This document shows positions 30,657 through 39,837 of a DNA stretch of 64,000 bases, piece after piece. The notes beneath the pieces were generated by a model. That model was not told the origin of the DNA and ran no database searches. It saw only the letters and a list, made by a program, of their open reading frames with translations. This stretch comes from Pseudomaricurvus sp. HS19 (GTDB lineage: Bacteria > Pseudomonadota > Gammaproteobacteria > Pseudomonadales > Cellvibrionaceae): positions 62,001 to 126,000 of the forward strand of contig NZ_WVVW01000002.1 in NCBI RefSeq assembly GCF_009857815.1, in the 5' to 3' direction. Both the position numbers and the translations under genes were made by a program. How positions within the stretch are numbered: position 1 is the first letter of the stretch; each line of letters opens with the position of its first letter.

Positions 30657-31390
30657 GAGGTGCGGATCACCCAGCTATCGTCATCGGTGGTACCAGCGAC
30701 CGGGTGCCCATCAGGGGAACTGGCCTGCAGGTACCAGGCATCCAGCTGCTCGCTGCTCAGTGCCGCCGCCGGGCTATCGCAACAGATGCGACCGTCACGC
30801 AGCACCACGACACGATCAAAGTTCTCCAATGCCAGGCGCCGGTTGTGCAGGCTCACCACCGCGGTTTCGTGCTGCGCCAGCACGTGGCTTAACAGCAGCT
30901 GCGCCTGCAGCGGATCCAGCGACGACACCGGCTCGTCACCCAGGTAGATGGGTTGCTGCCGGTAAAGCGCGCGTCCAATGGCCACCCGCTGGCGCTGGCC
31001 GCCGGAGAGGCGATCCACCGAGTGCCACAGTTTTTCCTCCAGGCCCAACTGGTGAGCCATGGCGGTAATGTCCCGTCGCGCTGCCGGCAGCGGCCGCACC
31101 AGGTTCCACAGCGAGGCCAGGGTACCAACCCGGTCGAGGCCGCCCATAAAAATGTTGTGATAGACCGACAGCAACTCCACCAGGGCGCCGCCCTGGGGTT
31201 GCAGGGCGCACTCGCCCGGGCGCTGCTCATACAGCAGGTTCAGCAGCGTGGACTTGCCCGCCCCCGACGGCCCCAGCAATGCCAGCTTCTCGCCACGGCG
31301 CACACACAGGTCAATCCCGTGCAGCACCGGCTGCTCACCGTAACTGTGGCTGACACCGGTGAGCCGGAACAGGAGCGCGTCCTCAGTCAT
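30653..31390 (-). CDS. PhnC-type ABC transporter ATP-binding protein
   Basis: ATPase of the importer. Walker A LLGPSGAGKST (about 37-47), signature LSGGQRQRVAIGRAL (about 138-152) and Walker B IYLGDEPVSSLD (about 158-169) are all intact, with the switch histidine in VVSLHNRR. The 245 residues match the usual length. It lies three bases after the binding-protein gene and overlaps the permease gene by four bases (ATGA), so the three subunits are made together. Specificity follows that of the binding protein. Confidence 0.92.
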   Translation of the reverse strand: MTEDALLFRLTGVSHSYGEQPVLHGIDLCVRRGEKLALLGPSGAGKSTLLNLLYEQRPGECALQPQGGALVELLSVYHNIFMGGLDRVGTLASLWNLVRPLPAARRDITAMAHQLGLEEKLWHSVDRLSGGQRQRVAIGRALYRQQPIYLGDEPVSSLDPLQAQLLLSHVLAQHETAVVSLHNRRLALENFDRVVVLRDGRICCDSPAAALSSEQLDAWYLQASSPDGHPVAGTTDDDSWVIRTS

Positions 31391-31393
31391 GCA

Positions 31394-32260
31394 TCAGTCC
31401 AGCAGGTCGATGGCCTTGGCCGTCTCTTCGATGGGGTCGTAGTCGTCGTTGCTGGCGGGCACAAAGCTCTGCCGCGGGAAACTGGCCAGCAGCTCGGGAT
31501 CCTTCATGTCCAGCAGCGCTGCACGCACCTTGTCCTGGAAGCCGGCACCGAAACGCTTGTCCACATCACCGCGAATGCTCCACTGGTAATCAGGGTAGGT
31601 AGGGGTGGTCCAGATCACCTGCACCTTGTCGGTGTCGATCTTGCCGGCGGCCAGTTCGCTCTCCCACACGGCGTAGTTCACCGCCCCCACCTGGTAGGCG
31701 CCCGCCTGCACCTGGGCAATGGTGCGGCTGTGATCACCGGAGAAGCCGACCCGGGAGAAGAGTTTCTCCGGCGCCATACCGAACTGCTCCCGCAGGTAGA
31801 ACTCCGGCATCAGGCGACCGGAGGTGGAACCCTTGCTGCCGAAGGTAAAGGTCTTGCCCTTGAGGGCCTCGGGCAGCGTCTCACCTGGCTGCAGGCCGGC
31901 GCTCTTGTGGGCGATAAAGAAACTCTTGAAGAACTGATCCTCATAACCCTGTGCCAGGGCAACCGAGCCCGGCACCAGACGCCGCGCCTGCACACCGGAG
32001 AGACCGCCAAACCAGGCCAGCTGCACCTGGTTGTTGCGGAAAGCGGTAATGGCCGCAGCGTAGGATTTCACCGGGATATAGCGCACCTCCACCCCCAGTT
32101 CCTTGCTGAGGTAGTCCGCCACCTTGCCGAAACGCTCCTGCAGCTGGGTTTCATCCTGGTCGGGAATAGCAGTGAAAACAAAAGTCTCCGCCTGCACAGC
32201 GGCGCCGCAGAGCAACAAAGCCAGAAGGCAGGTATGGCGGATATAACGCAGAAAGTTCAT
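31394..32260 (-). CDS. PhnD-like periplasmic binding protein, putative selenate/selenite importer
   Basis: The 288-residue precursor has a signal peptide ending near residue 24 (LCGAAVQA, cleavage before ETF) and the PhnD-family fold: FTAIPDQDETQLQERF at the start, VQLAWFGGLSGVQARRL near 70-85 and FGSKGSTSGRLMPEF near 130-144. PhnD proteins bind oxyanions such as phosphonate and phosphite. A subfamily encoded next to selD or selU is described in protein-family collections as a putative selenate binding protein; I rely on memory for that. Being 34 bases downstream of selU here supports the same reading. Confidence 0.85.
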   Translation of the reverse strand: MNFLRYIRHTCLLALLLCGAAVQAETFVFTAIPDQDETQLQERFGKVADYLSKELGVEVRYIPVKSYAAAITAFRNNQVQLAWFGGLSGVQARRLVPGSVALAQGYEDQFFKSFFIAHKSAGLQPGETLPEALKGKTFTFGSKGSTSGRLMPEFYLREQFGMAPEKLFSRVGFSGDHSRTIAQVQAGAYQVGAVNYAVWESELAAGKIDTDKVQVIWTTPTYPDYQWSIRGDVDKRFGAGFQDKVRAALLDMKDPELLASFPRQSFVPASNDDYDPIEETAKAIDLLD

Positions 32261-32294
32261 AACAGTTCCCTGTGTCTGATGTTCGGTAAATAAA

Positions 32295-33446
32295 TTAATG
32301 ACGGCCGGTCTGCGGAGTGGTCTGCAGATTGCCCTTTAGATGACCTTTTAGATAGTCACGCACCGCGGCGCGATCGCCGCGGAACACAATCAACTGCTGG
32401 CGCTTGCTCAACTGGTAGTCGTACATAGGGTCGTAATACTCCACCAGCAGCGCGCGAATCCACTGCCGGTGCAACTCGGTATTGCCCTGGCGATGCTGTT
32501 CCAGTGCCACGGACAACAACTGCTCCAGTGCCTGGTAGAGTACGCCGCCCAACCGCCGCCGCACCCGGTGCAGCGACTGTCGCAGGTCGTCGGCAAAAGC
32601 GTCGAAGCCCGCTTCCTCGCCCAGGTGCTGCTGCCACTCCAGCTGACGATTGAGAATGTAGTTGCGGTAGGTGTGCTCAATGCGCTCTTCCAGCGACACT
32701 TCCAGCAGCACAATGGCGGAGCCACTCATGGCTTTGGTCAATGGCAGAGGCAGTGAACAGCGACCCACCAAACGGCCTTCATCTTCCAACAGGATAGGCT
32801 GGCCGAGCTGCTGTGACTGCTGCTCCGCCTTGAGCATGGCCACCGCTACCGCGTTTTCAAAATTGAGCTGGGTTGGCTGGCCACCGGGACGACGGCCAAA
32901 GCTGGAGCCGAGATGGTTGGCCAACTGCTCCAGGTCCACCGCCTGCGGCACCTCCTGCACCAGCCCGGTCTTGTCACAGCCGGTGCGGCCGCCCAACAGC
33001 AGCAACGACTGGCTGGCACAGATACGTTCAAATTCATCGATCAGGAAACGGCGCATGGCCTTGTAGCCGCCACCAACGCGGGGGAAATCGCAGCCCGCTT
33101 CATGCATCCACTGCTGGCATATCTGGCTGCGCAGGCCGCCGCGCCAACAATATAGGTAGCCCTGCGGATTCTGCGTGGCAAAGTCGATCCAGGCGTTTAC
33201 CCGCTGCGCCTTGACCTCACCCTGTACCAGCTGGTGCCCCAGCTTGATGGCCTCCTCCTGACCCCGCTGTTTGTAGCAGGTGCCGACCTGGGCCCGCTCC
33301 TCGTTGGTCATCAACGGCAGGCTGATACTGGTGGGGAAGGCCCCCTTGGCAAACTCCACCGGTGCGCGGGTATCGATCAACGGGATATCGTTGAGGAATA
33401 TATGGCGAAAATCGTTGGCGTCGGCTTTGGCGTCCGGGCGACTCAC
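32295..33446 (-). CDS. mnmH: tRNA 2-selenouridine synthase SelU/MnmH with altered P-loop
   Basis: Replaces sulfur by selenium in the wobble 2-thiouridine of Lys, Glu and Gln tRNAs, using selenophosphate. The N-terminal rhodanese domain has the catalytic cysteine in [10 protein letters not shown] (about 98-107). The C-terminal half carries a P-loop that reads GRTGCDKT, where the usual Gly before Lys is Asp (GAC codon); this is unusual and is listed as a finding. Downstream blocks [22 protein letters not shown] are typical. GTG at 33446 overlaps the selD stop as GTGA. The 383 residues are normal length. Confidence 0.93.
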   Translation of the reverse strand: MSRPDAKADANDFRHIFLNDIPLIDTRAPVEFAKGAFPTSISLPLMTNEERAQVGTCYKQRGQEEAIKLGHQLVQGEVKAQRVNAWIDFATQNPQGYLYCWRGGLRSQICQQWMHEAGCDFPRVGGGYKAMRRFLIDEFERICASQSLLLLGGRTGCDKTGLVQEVPQAVDLEQLANHLGSSFGRRPGGQPTQLNFENAVAVAMLKAEQQSQQLGQPILLEDEGRLVGRCSLPLPLTKAMSGSAIVLLEVSLEERIEHTYRNYILNRQLEWQQHLGEEAGFDAFADDLRQSLHRVRRRLGGVLYQALEQLLSVALEQHRQGNTELHRQWIRALLVEYYDPMYDYQLSKRQQLIVFRGDRAAVRDYLKGHLKGNLQTTPQTGRH

Positions 33447-34495
33447 AGCTCAATCTCTCCGCGCACGATGACCGCAAACTCACCCGCCGGGGCCAGTTCG
33501 CCGATGCTGGAGGCGTGGAGTCCGTGCCCGGCCAGCAGGGCTTCCAACGCCTGCGCCTGCTCTGGCCGTACCGCAATCAGCAGGCCACCGCTGGTTTGCG
33601 GGTCACACAACAGCTGCTGCACCGGCGACGCCATGGGCGCCAGTTTGTGGCCGTAGCTCTCCAGGTTACGGCCCGTCCCACCGGGGACACATCCCTGCGC
33701 CAGATAGTCCCGCGCCTCCGGGATCACCGGTACGGCGGCCGCATTCACCAGTGCCTGTACGCCACTGCCCTCCGCCACCTCCAGCAGGTGCCCCATGAGG
33801 CCGAAGCCGGTGACATCGGTAATGGCGGTCACCCCATCCAGCTGTGCGGCCAGGGCACCCACCTTATTCAGCTGGCACATGATGTCGCGGGCCAGGTGGG
33901 TGTGCTCCGGGAGCAGCTTCTTCTGCTTCTGGGCGGTGGTGAGGATGCCGATACCCAGCGGCTTGGTGAGATAGAGGCGATCCCCCACCTGCGCCTGGTT
34001 GTTTTGCTTCAGGTGTTCGCGACGGGTAAGACCGGTAACCGCGAGACCAAAGATAGGCTCCGGCGCGTCAATGCTGTGGCCACCGGCCAGGGGAATGCCA
34101 GCATCGGCACAGGCCTGGCGTCCACCTTCAACCACCTGCTGCGCCACCTCCGGCGGCAGGCTGTTCACCGGCCAGCCGAGGATGGCGATGGCCATCAGCG
34201 GCTGGCCGCCCATGGCGTAGATGTCGCTGATGGCGTTGGTGGCGGCGATACGACCAAAATCGAAGGGGTCATCCACAATGGGCATAAAGAAGTCGGTAGT
34301 ACTTAGCACCACCTGACCGCCACCCAGGTCAAAGGCAGCAGCGTCGTCCTTGCTGCTGTTGCCCACCAGCAGCTGGGGGAAATCCGGCAGCTGCAGCTGT
34401 GAAACGAGAATCTGGTCCAGCACCCGGGGGGAGATCTTGCAGCCACAACCGGCGCCGTGGCTGTACTCGGTGAGGCGAATGGGGGACGAAGTCAT
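33443..34495 (-). CDS. selD: Selenide, water dikinase SelD
   Basis: Makes selenophosphate from selenide and ATP, the selenium donor for SelU. The N-terminal active site GAGCGCKI holds Cys17 and Lys20; cysteine rather than selenocysteine is encoded, so no UGA recoding is needed here. The glycine-rich [22 protein letters not shown] block and the later [20 protein letters not shown] block are family signatures. Length 350 is normal. It is the first gene of a five-gene run with selU and the importer, coupled to selU by GTGA overlap. No selA, selB or tRNA-Sec is seen in the window. Confidence 0.96.
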   Translation of the reverse strand: MTSSPIRLTEYSHGAGCGCKISPRVLDQILVSQLQLPDFPQLLVGNSSKDDAAAFDLGGGQVVLSTTDFFMPIVDDPFDFGRIAATNAISDIYAMGGQPLMAIAILGWPVNSLPPEVAQQVVEGGRQACADAGIPLAGGHSIDAPEPIFGLAVTGLTRREHLKQNNQAQVGDRLYLTKPLGIGILTTAQKQKKLLPEHTHLARDIMCQLNKVGALAAQLDGVTAITDVTGFGLMGHLLEVAEGSGVQALVNAAAVPVIPEARDYLAQGCVPGGTGRNLESYGHKLAPMASPVQQLLCDPQTSGGLLIAVRPEQAQALEALLAGHGLHASSIGELAPAGEFAVIVRGEIEL

Positions 34496-34611
34496 AGTCG
34501 GGTCTCCAGATAAATCTGGAGGCAGATGATACGGACTGCGCCAGCGCTTGTCAGTGACTGGTGACAGCGGCGGCCATTCGGACCCCCGCTCACCGCAGTC
34601 GCAGCCCGGTA

Positions 34612-35304
34612 TCAGCCGCCGGCTGCGACTGCTTTTGCCAGTCCCTCCTGCAACTGTGTCATCCAGCGACGGAAGATGCGATCGGCATCGGCGCGGTTGG
34701 TGACGCTGTTACTCCACTCCATACGCGAACTGTCCGGGTCCTTGCGACGATCCACCACCCGCGCCAGGATAGCGCCGGTGGTGGCGTCGTAGATCTCCAG
34801 ATAGAGCGTCATCTCACCGGCGGAAGTGGTGTAGCTGCGACTCATGCCCGCGCTCATGGTGTCCGGAGCATTGATATCAAGGTTAACGATGGCGGGCTTT
34901 AACAGCAGCGCGGGCTGATCCGATGCCTGCGCATCGTCCACCAGCGTGAACTGGCCGCTGGCGGCCATGGCTTCATGGAAGTGGCTGTCGCAGATGCCGC
35001 CCAGGCTCTCCTGAATGCGGGCCATATCCTTTTTGGTCACCCGGCTGGACAGGTCCATGCGGGAGTTATTCTGGTCCTGCAGCCAGCGCTTGCGGAAAGC
35101 TACCGCACAGGGCGCCAACGCCACCTGGCGGTAAGCCGAGAAGTCGGCATCGGCGGCCCGGTACACCATGGCAAACTTGGTGTCCGGCACCAGCAGCAGG
35201 CCGTCGTGGCTGACTTCCGGCGGTGGTGGGTTCAGCTGTGCACAGGCGCCCAGCAATCCCGCTGCCAGGATTGCCATCATCACTCTTGAGCCACGTACTT
35301 TCAT
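34612..35304 (-). CDS. DUF3313-family lipoprotein
   Basis: A 230-residue lipoprotein precursor: signal [21 protein letters not shown] with the lipid-modified cysteine at 21 in the LLGAC lipobox. The mature part resembles DUF3313 proteins: [17 protein letters not shown] near 55-70, a basic central region, and the C-terminal [20 protein letters not shown] block. Function is unknown for the family. The ribosome-binding site AAGGAG lies about eight bases upstream. It is upstream of and co-directional with selD but 116 bases away, so probably a separate transcript. Confidence 0.75.
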   Translation of the reverse strand: MKVRGSRVMMAILAAGLLGACAQLNPPPPEVSHDGLLLVPDTKFAMVYRAADADFSAYRQVALAPCAVAFRKRWLQDQNNSRMDLSSRVTKKDMARIQESLGGICDSHFHEAMAASGQFTLVDDAQASDQPALLLKPAIVNLDINAPDTMSAGMSRSYTTSAGEMTLYLEIYDATTGAILARVVDRRKDPDSSRMEWSNSVTNRADADRIFRRWMTQLQEGLAKAVAAGG

Positions 35305-35527
35305 TGGTCGAACTCCTTGTTCTCTCTGGCTTGTTATAGCTTGTTATCTCTCATGCACCGTTAGTGCTGCCCTTGAGAGCATAGCAGAGTCGAAATCCCC
35401 TGCGACATTCGCAATCCGGAAGCAGGGCAACGCCCAAATTTGCAATTGCGCGCCATGAATGTTTTACCATTGGGTCAACTGTACCGGCGCAAACGGAATC
35501 GACAACACAACCGGGGACAGCCTCGCC

Positions 35528-37075
35528 GTGGCTCTGCATTCACTCGATATCACTATCCTTGTGCTCTACCTGTTACTGGTGGTTGGCGTCTGCGCCCTGG
35601 TTACCCGGCGCCAGCCCAACGCCGACGAACTGTTTCTCGCCGGCCGCAGCCTCGGCGCCGGTGTGATTGGCCTGTCACTGTTTGCCTCCAACATCTCCTC
35701 CACCACCCTGATCGGTTTGCCCGGCGCCGCCTGGGAGTATGGGATCTCGGTGGCCAACTACGAATGGATGGCGGCACTGGTGCTGCTCTTCTCTGCGCTG
35801 TTTGTGGCGCCGGTCTTCATCCGCCAGCGGCTGACCACGGTACCGGAGATTCTGGAGCGGCGCTTCGACAGTCGCCTGCGCAAGTACCTCTCCGCCTGCA
35901 CCCTGTTTCTCAGTATCGTGCTGGATACCGCCGGCAGCCTCTACGCTGGCGCCCTGGTGATGATGCTGTTTATCCCAGGGCTGGAGCTGGCACCCACCAT
36001 CGCCGTGATGGCACTATTTGCCGGTCTCTACACCACCGCCGGGGGCCTGCGTGCAGTGGTCTACACCGACGTACTCCAGGCTGTGATCCTGCTGCTGGGA
36101 TCGCTGGTACTGACCCTTATTGTGTTCGGCGAATTCGACTACTCCTGGGAGGCCGTAACTGCAAGCGTCAGCGAGGAGAAGTTGTCACTGATCCGGCCGC
36201 TGGATGATCCCGCCCTGCCCTGGCTCGGCACCCTTATTGGCCTGCCCATTCTCGGCTTTTACTACTGGACCATGAACCAGTATGTGGCGCAGCGCCTGCT
36301 GGGTGCCCGCAGTGCCGAAGCGGCCGGGCGCGGCGCACTGATAGCCGCTGCACTCAAACTGCTGCCGCTGTTTATTATGGTGTTACCCGGGGTGATGGCG
36401 ATAAGCCTGTTCGGCGACCTGGAACGGGCCGATACGGTGTTTCCGCGGCTGATTGCCGAATACGCCCCACCGGGACTGGCGGGCCTTATGCTGGCGGGAC
36501 TGATGGCAGCGATCATGTCCAGTGTCGACTCCACCCTGAATTCCAGCTCGACACTGGTGATGGTGGATTTTGTGCAGCCACGGCATCACCAACTGTCACC
36601 GCAGGCACTGGCGCGCTGGGGGAGAATCACCACACTGATACTGATGGTTCTGGCGGCACTGTGGGCACCGATGATTGACAGCTTCCCGGGGATATTTGCC
36701 TACCTGCAGCAGACCTTTGCCTTTGTGACGCCACCACTGGTGGCACTGTTTGCCGCCGCGTTTATCAGCCATCGGGTCGGCGCCCGCGCTGCGCTGGCTG
36801 GCACGGTCGCCGGGCACGCCCTTTCACTGATCTGTTTTTGCGCCCAACAGCTGGGATGGCTGGGGCTGCATTTCACTATCCTTGCCGGCATCCTCTTCGC
36901 CGCAACCCTGATCTTTATCCTGCTGTTGCAACAAGTCTGCAACTGGCAGCCTGCCAGCGCTGAGCAGGCCGCGATCATAACCGGCAGGGAGCCGGCTGCC
37001 GTCAGCGCTGGCCTGCGTGTTGGTGCCACCCTGCTGACACTGTTAACTGCAACGGTTGTGATTGCTTTCTGGTAA
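35528..37075 (+). CDS. Sodium:solute symporter (SSF family)
   Basis: An inner-membrane transporter of about 515 residues and 13 predicted helices. The family blocks are visible: DELFLAGRSLGAGVIGLSLFASNISSTTLIG at the start (shown only to mark TM1-TM2), a GGLRAVVYTDVLQAV block, and IMSSVDSTLNSSSTLV, the SSF motif near TM9. It would import a sugar, polyol or acid with sodium. The convergent GH13_18 phosphorylase next door suggests a sugar such as glucosylglycerol or sucrose. GTG at 35528 gives the usual N-terminus (ALHSLDITILVLYLLL after Met); an ATG at 35459 would add 23 residues. Confidence 0.87.
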   Translation: MALHSLDITILVLYLLLVVGVCALVTRRQPNADELFLAGRSLGAGVIGLSLFASNISSTTLIGLPGAAWEYGISVANYEWMAALVLLFSALFVAPVFIRQRLTTVPEILERRFDSRLRKYLSACTLFLSIVLDTAGSLYAGALVMMLFIPGLELAPTIAVMALFAGLYTTAGGLRAVVYTDVLQAVILLLGSLVLTLIVFGEFDYSWEAVTASVSEEKLSLIRPLDDPALPWLGTLIGLPILGFYYWTMNQYVAQRLLGARSAEAAGRGALIAAALKLLPLFIMVLPGVMAISLFGDLERADTVFPRLIAEYAPPGLAGLMLAGLMAAIMSSVDSTLNSSSTLVMVDFVQPRHHQLSPQALARWGRITTLILMVLAALWAPMIDSFPGIFAYLQQTFAFVTPPLVALFAAAFISHRVGARAALAGTVAGHALSLICFCAQQLGWLGLHFTILAGILFAATLIFILLLQQVCNWQPASAEQAAIITGREPAAVSAGLRVGATLLTLLTATVVIAFW

Positions 37076-37089
37076 TCGCAGCAAAAGTC

Positions 37090-38532
37090 TCAGAAACGCT
37101 CGCTGACCATCGCCTTGTCTTCCTCATCCCAGTACTCGATAGTCGTGGTATTGAAGTTGAGATCCACAAACAGGCTGCAGTAGTAGTCACCGTGGCGCCA
37201 GGCCATGCTGACACTGCAGGCGCTGGAATAGTTAAGCTCGAAGTGCCCGTCAAACGCGGGATAACCGCTGCGGAAACGGGTCAGCTGCAGCAGCCGCTGC
37301 ACCACCGGAAGCTCCACAGCTTCAGCGATCTCCTCCTTGCTGTAGAAGTGGCGGTTGATATCCCGTAGCTCACCGGTACTGTCCATCAGGTCATAATCGT
37401 TGCAACCCGCCAACAGCCCGACGTAATAGACCTGCGGAATTCCCGGCGTGAAATACTGAATGGCGCGGGCCGCAATGTAAGCGTCGTCGTTTTTCATTAA
37501 CGCTTCGTAGAAGGTACAGGTGAGCTGATAAATCGCGCCGACACTGTGTACATTTACCGCTGAACGACGCAGGATCGGATCGGCACTGCGGCTGTCGATG
37601 TTATCAATCAGGAAAGCGATCTTGTCTTCCGGCAGGATGGATTCCACATCGGGGATGCAGATGCCGTCATGGGTGTCCAGCACCGTGACCATATTGCGCG
37701 GACACATGCGCAACCAGTCCTTCAGGTATTTGCTGTTGCGATCCAGCAGGGTGTAGAGCACCAGCGGTGGCAACGCAAAACCATAAGGGTGCATATTGCG
37801 GCGACTAATGGCGTACTGGTAGCTGGGATGGTCGTGCACCTCCGGCAGGATCTCCGCGCCGTGCATCTGTGCCACCTCGTTAGCCCACTCCAGCAGCCGG
37901 TAAACTTCCGGCTCCACCAGGAAACAACTGCTGCCGATGCGCTTGGTGGTGTAACCGAAAGCATCAAGACGAAACAACTTCACACCCTTGCCGGCGAGGA
38001 ACTGCATATTCTCCGCCATAAACTGGTAGGTTTTCTCTGACTGGTAGTTAAGGTCTACCTGATGCTCGGTAAACGTGCACCACACCCGTCCTTGTGAACC
38101 ATCAGCGAACACAACATCGCGAAAGGGCTCTTTCTCCTTGCGTATGTGAATCTTGGCCAGATCATCGTGACTGATCTCACCCAGCGCATCCACATCCACA
38201 AACAGCTCGGCGAACTCCGAATCCTTGCCGTTGGCGATATAGTCCTGGAACTCCACCGACTCGTCGGAGATATGGTTGATGGTCACATCGCAGACCAGAT
38301 CATATTCCGCGGAGATCGCTTCAATATCGGCCCAACCCCCGTAGCTGGGCTCTACTTCGCGGTGGGTTAATGGCGCAAAGCCACCATCCGCATTGGAGGG
38401 GAAAAAGGGGAGTATGTGAACACCTCCGATGCAATCGGAGAAATAGTGATTAATGACCTCATGCAGGTCCTGCAGATTCTCTCCCATCCGGTTTGGATAG
38501 CAGATCAACTGTACGGCATTACGCAAACTCAT
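37090..38532 (-). CDS. GH13_18 sugar phosphorylase (glucosylglycerol or sucrose phosphorylase)
   Basis: Retaining alpha-glucosyl phosphorylase of the sucrose phosphorylase subfamily. Counted from the upstream ATG at 38535, the nucleophile is Asp191 (LFRLDAFGY), the acid/base Glu232 (ILPEVHDH) and the stabiliser Asp290 (VLDTHDG), matching the spacing in bifidobacterial sucrose phosphorylase. The FALPPLVLYTLL block is also typical. Members include sucrose, sucrose 6-phosphate and glucosylglycerol phosphorylases, which sequence alone barely separates. A glucosylglycerol-phosphate phosphatase 9 kb away favours glucosylglycerol. The ATG at 38532 has AGGAGG four bases upstream; 38535 is too close. 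It follows the kinase gene and is convergent with the symporter. Confidence 0.88.
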   Translation of the reverse strand: MSLRNAVQLICYPNRMGENLQDLHEVINHYFSDCIGGVHILPFFPSNADGGFAPLTHREVEPSYGGWADIEAISAEYDLVCDVTINHISDESVEFQDYIANGKDSEFAELFVDVDALGEISHDDLAKIHIRKEKEPFRDVVFADGSQGRVWCTFTEHQVDLNYQSEKTYQFMAENMQFLAGKGVKLFRLDAFGYTTKRIGSSCFLVEPEVYRLLEWANEVAQMHGAEILPEVHDHPSYQYAISRRNMHPYGFALPPLVLYTLLDRNSKYLKDWLRMCPRNMVTVLDTHDGICIPDVESILPEDKIAFLIDNIDSRSADPILRRSAVNVHSVGAIYQLTCTFYEALMKNDDAYIAARAIQYFTPGIPQVYYVGLLAGCNDYDLMDSTGELRDINRHFYSKEEIAEAVELPVVQRLLQLTRFRSGYPAFDGHFELNYSSACSVSMAWRHGDYYCSLFVDLNFNTTTIEYWDEEDKAMVSERF

Positions 38533-38657
38533 CATGCCTCCTTATCAACTGCGCAAAAGTAAAACATCACGCAAGTAATGTGCCGCCCTCCCGGCAACAC
38601 GGTCCGGCTCCACCGGCAGATGGTTATCCGAACGGATCAGTCAAACCCGCGGCACCG

Positions 38658-39185
38658 CTATCGTTTGCGAGCCAGGATCAGGCGGAAATCGCTCTCCAGG
38701 GGCAGGCATGTAATCGACAGCGGTTCAAAACCACAGTGTTCCAGCAGCGGCAGGTACTGGTGGTCATCCCGCAGGAATTCATCCAGGAAAAAACTGAGCT
38801 TGCGTGTCAGCGCCAGGGCGAGGGGGCAATCGAGCCAGATCATTACATCTATATATTGCCCGGCTTTGTGATGCGCACGTCCAAAGTGGGTTTCGAACAC
38901 AATAGGGCCCATGGCCCTGAGCGCCTCCCGGGCGCCTGGTAATGCTACCGCTTGCCCGGACTTGAGGCCAGCGAGGTGGGTATCCAGCTCCGGCACATCG
39001 AAAAGATTATAAAACCCTGTGTGATCGGCCTGGGCGGCAATTGCGTGAACATCCTGGTCGGTAAAGGTCTGATACTCATCCATATCCAGATGCAGGCCGC
39101 CGGTTTCTAGTACCAGCGCAGCGGTCAGTGAAGACTTGCCCGATCCGGGCACACCACAAATGGCGATTACAGGAAGATTGTGCAT
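38658..39185 (-). CDS. P-loop kinase, upstream of the sugar phosphorylase
   Basis: A 175-residue P-loop protein with Walker A GVPGSGKSS (about 11-19), a likely Walker B in HLDMDEYQTF (about 33-42), and a later basic region (LARKR at the end) that fits a small-molecule kinase of the AAA_33 or uridine-kinase-like type. No substrate can be read. It is 125 bases upstream of the phosphorylase on the same strand, so it might phosphorylate the sugar, glycerol or glycerate released there. That is inference. Confidence 0.75.
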   Translation of the reverse strand: MHNLPVIAICGVPGSGKSSLTAALVLETGGLHLDMDEYQTFTDQDVHAIAAQADHTGFYNLFDVPELDTHLAGLKSGQAVALPGAREALRAMGPIVFETHFGRAHHKAGQYIDVMIWLDCPLALALTRKLSFFLDEFLRDDHQYLPLLEHCGFEPLSITCLPLESDFRLILARKR

Positions 39186-39837
39186 CCGGTCGTGCCCCCG
39201 AATCCGGTTGGTCTAGTGCGGCAACATCATACCGGCTTCACGCCGGGGAATAATTGCAGTGATGGGTGTCGGCGAGCCATCCTCAGTCACCGATCGGCGC
39301 ACGACCCAAGTCGCACCCGAACTATCCGAAAGAATGACCGCCCCGGCTGCCGTGCACAGCTATCCTTGAACGACTTCCGCGCATGCTGAACCGGACAACT
39401 CGCGAACCGCCGTGGTGCATGCACAACCACTATGGTGCACGCACCCTGACCATTAACTGACGACTTATTTTTTTGTGAGCCAGTTTACCTTTTCAGCAAA
39501 CGCTGTACATATCGCAGCAGATCCGCGCCGCATAAAACCATTTTCTCCGAAAGGCTTTTATGTTCGTATTTTGAACGAAAGACACTTAACTACATGCGAT
39601 CCGAACAAAAGATAATCACAAAAAATAAACCGCAACAAACATCAGAACCAAATTTTTAATATTGCAATTTTCCTGTGACAAAAACGTATAAAGAGCCCAT
39701 TGCTGGCAATACAAAAGATGACTAGGATCGAAAACAAATCAGGAAGAAGCACGACCAAAAGTACAAACTATATTGCGTGGTTCAGTTTTCCTTTTGGCGA
39801 CGACACCCAGGTCGTCTGCATTTTGTGGTAAGCCAAG
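39186..39837. other. 652-base intergenic region with operator-like boxes
   Basis: No gene is supported here. The left half has normal GC. The right half (about 39460-39800) is markedly AT-rich, as expected for the promoter region of the BLUF-like operon that follows. Two similar boxes, GTGGTGCATGCAC at 39412-39424 and ATGGTGCACGCAC at 39432-39444, start exactly 20 bases apart, about two helical turns. A short inverted repeat TTCGT/ACGAA lies at 39563-39579. TATAAA at 39690-39695 could be a -10 box, but no -35 at correct spacing is evident. Confidence 0.45.

Noticed and set aside
29154-32260. Phosphonate uptake operon
   Set aside because: The transporter type is PhnDCE, but no C-P lyase or phosphonatase gene is present and selD/selU are directly upstream; kept only as an alternative.
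33443-34495. Selenocysteine-containing SelD
   Set aside because: The active site codes for cysteine in GAGCGCKI and there is no in-frame TGA.
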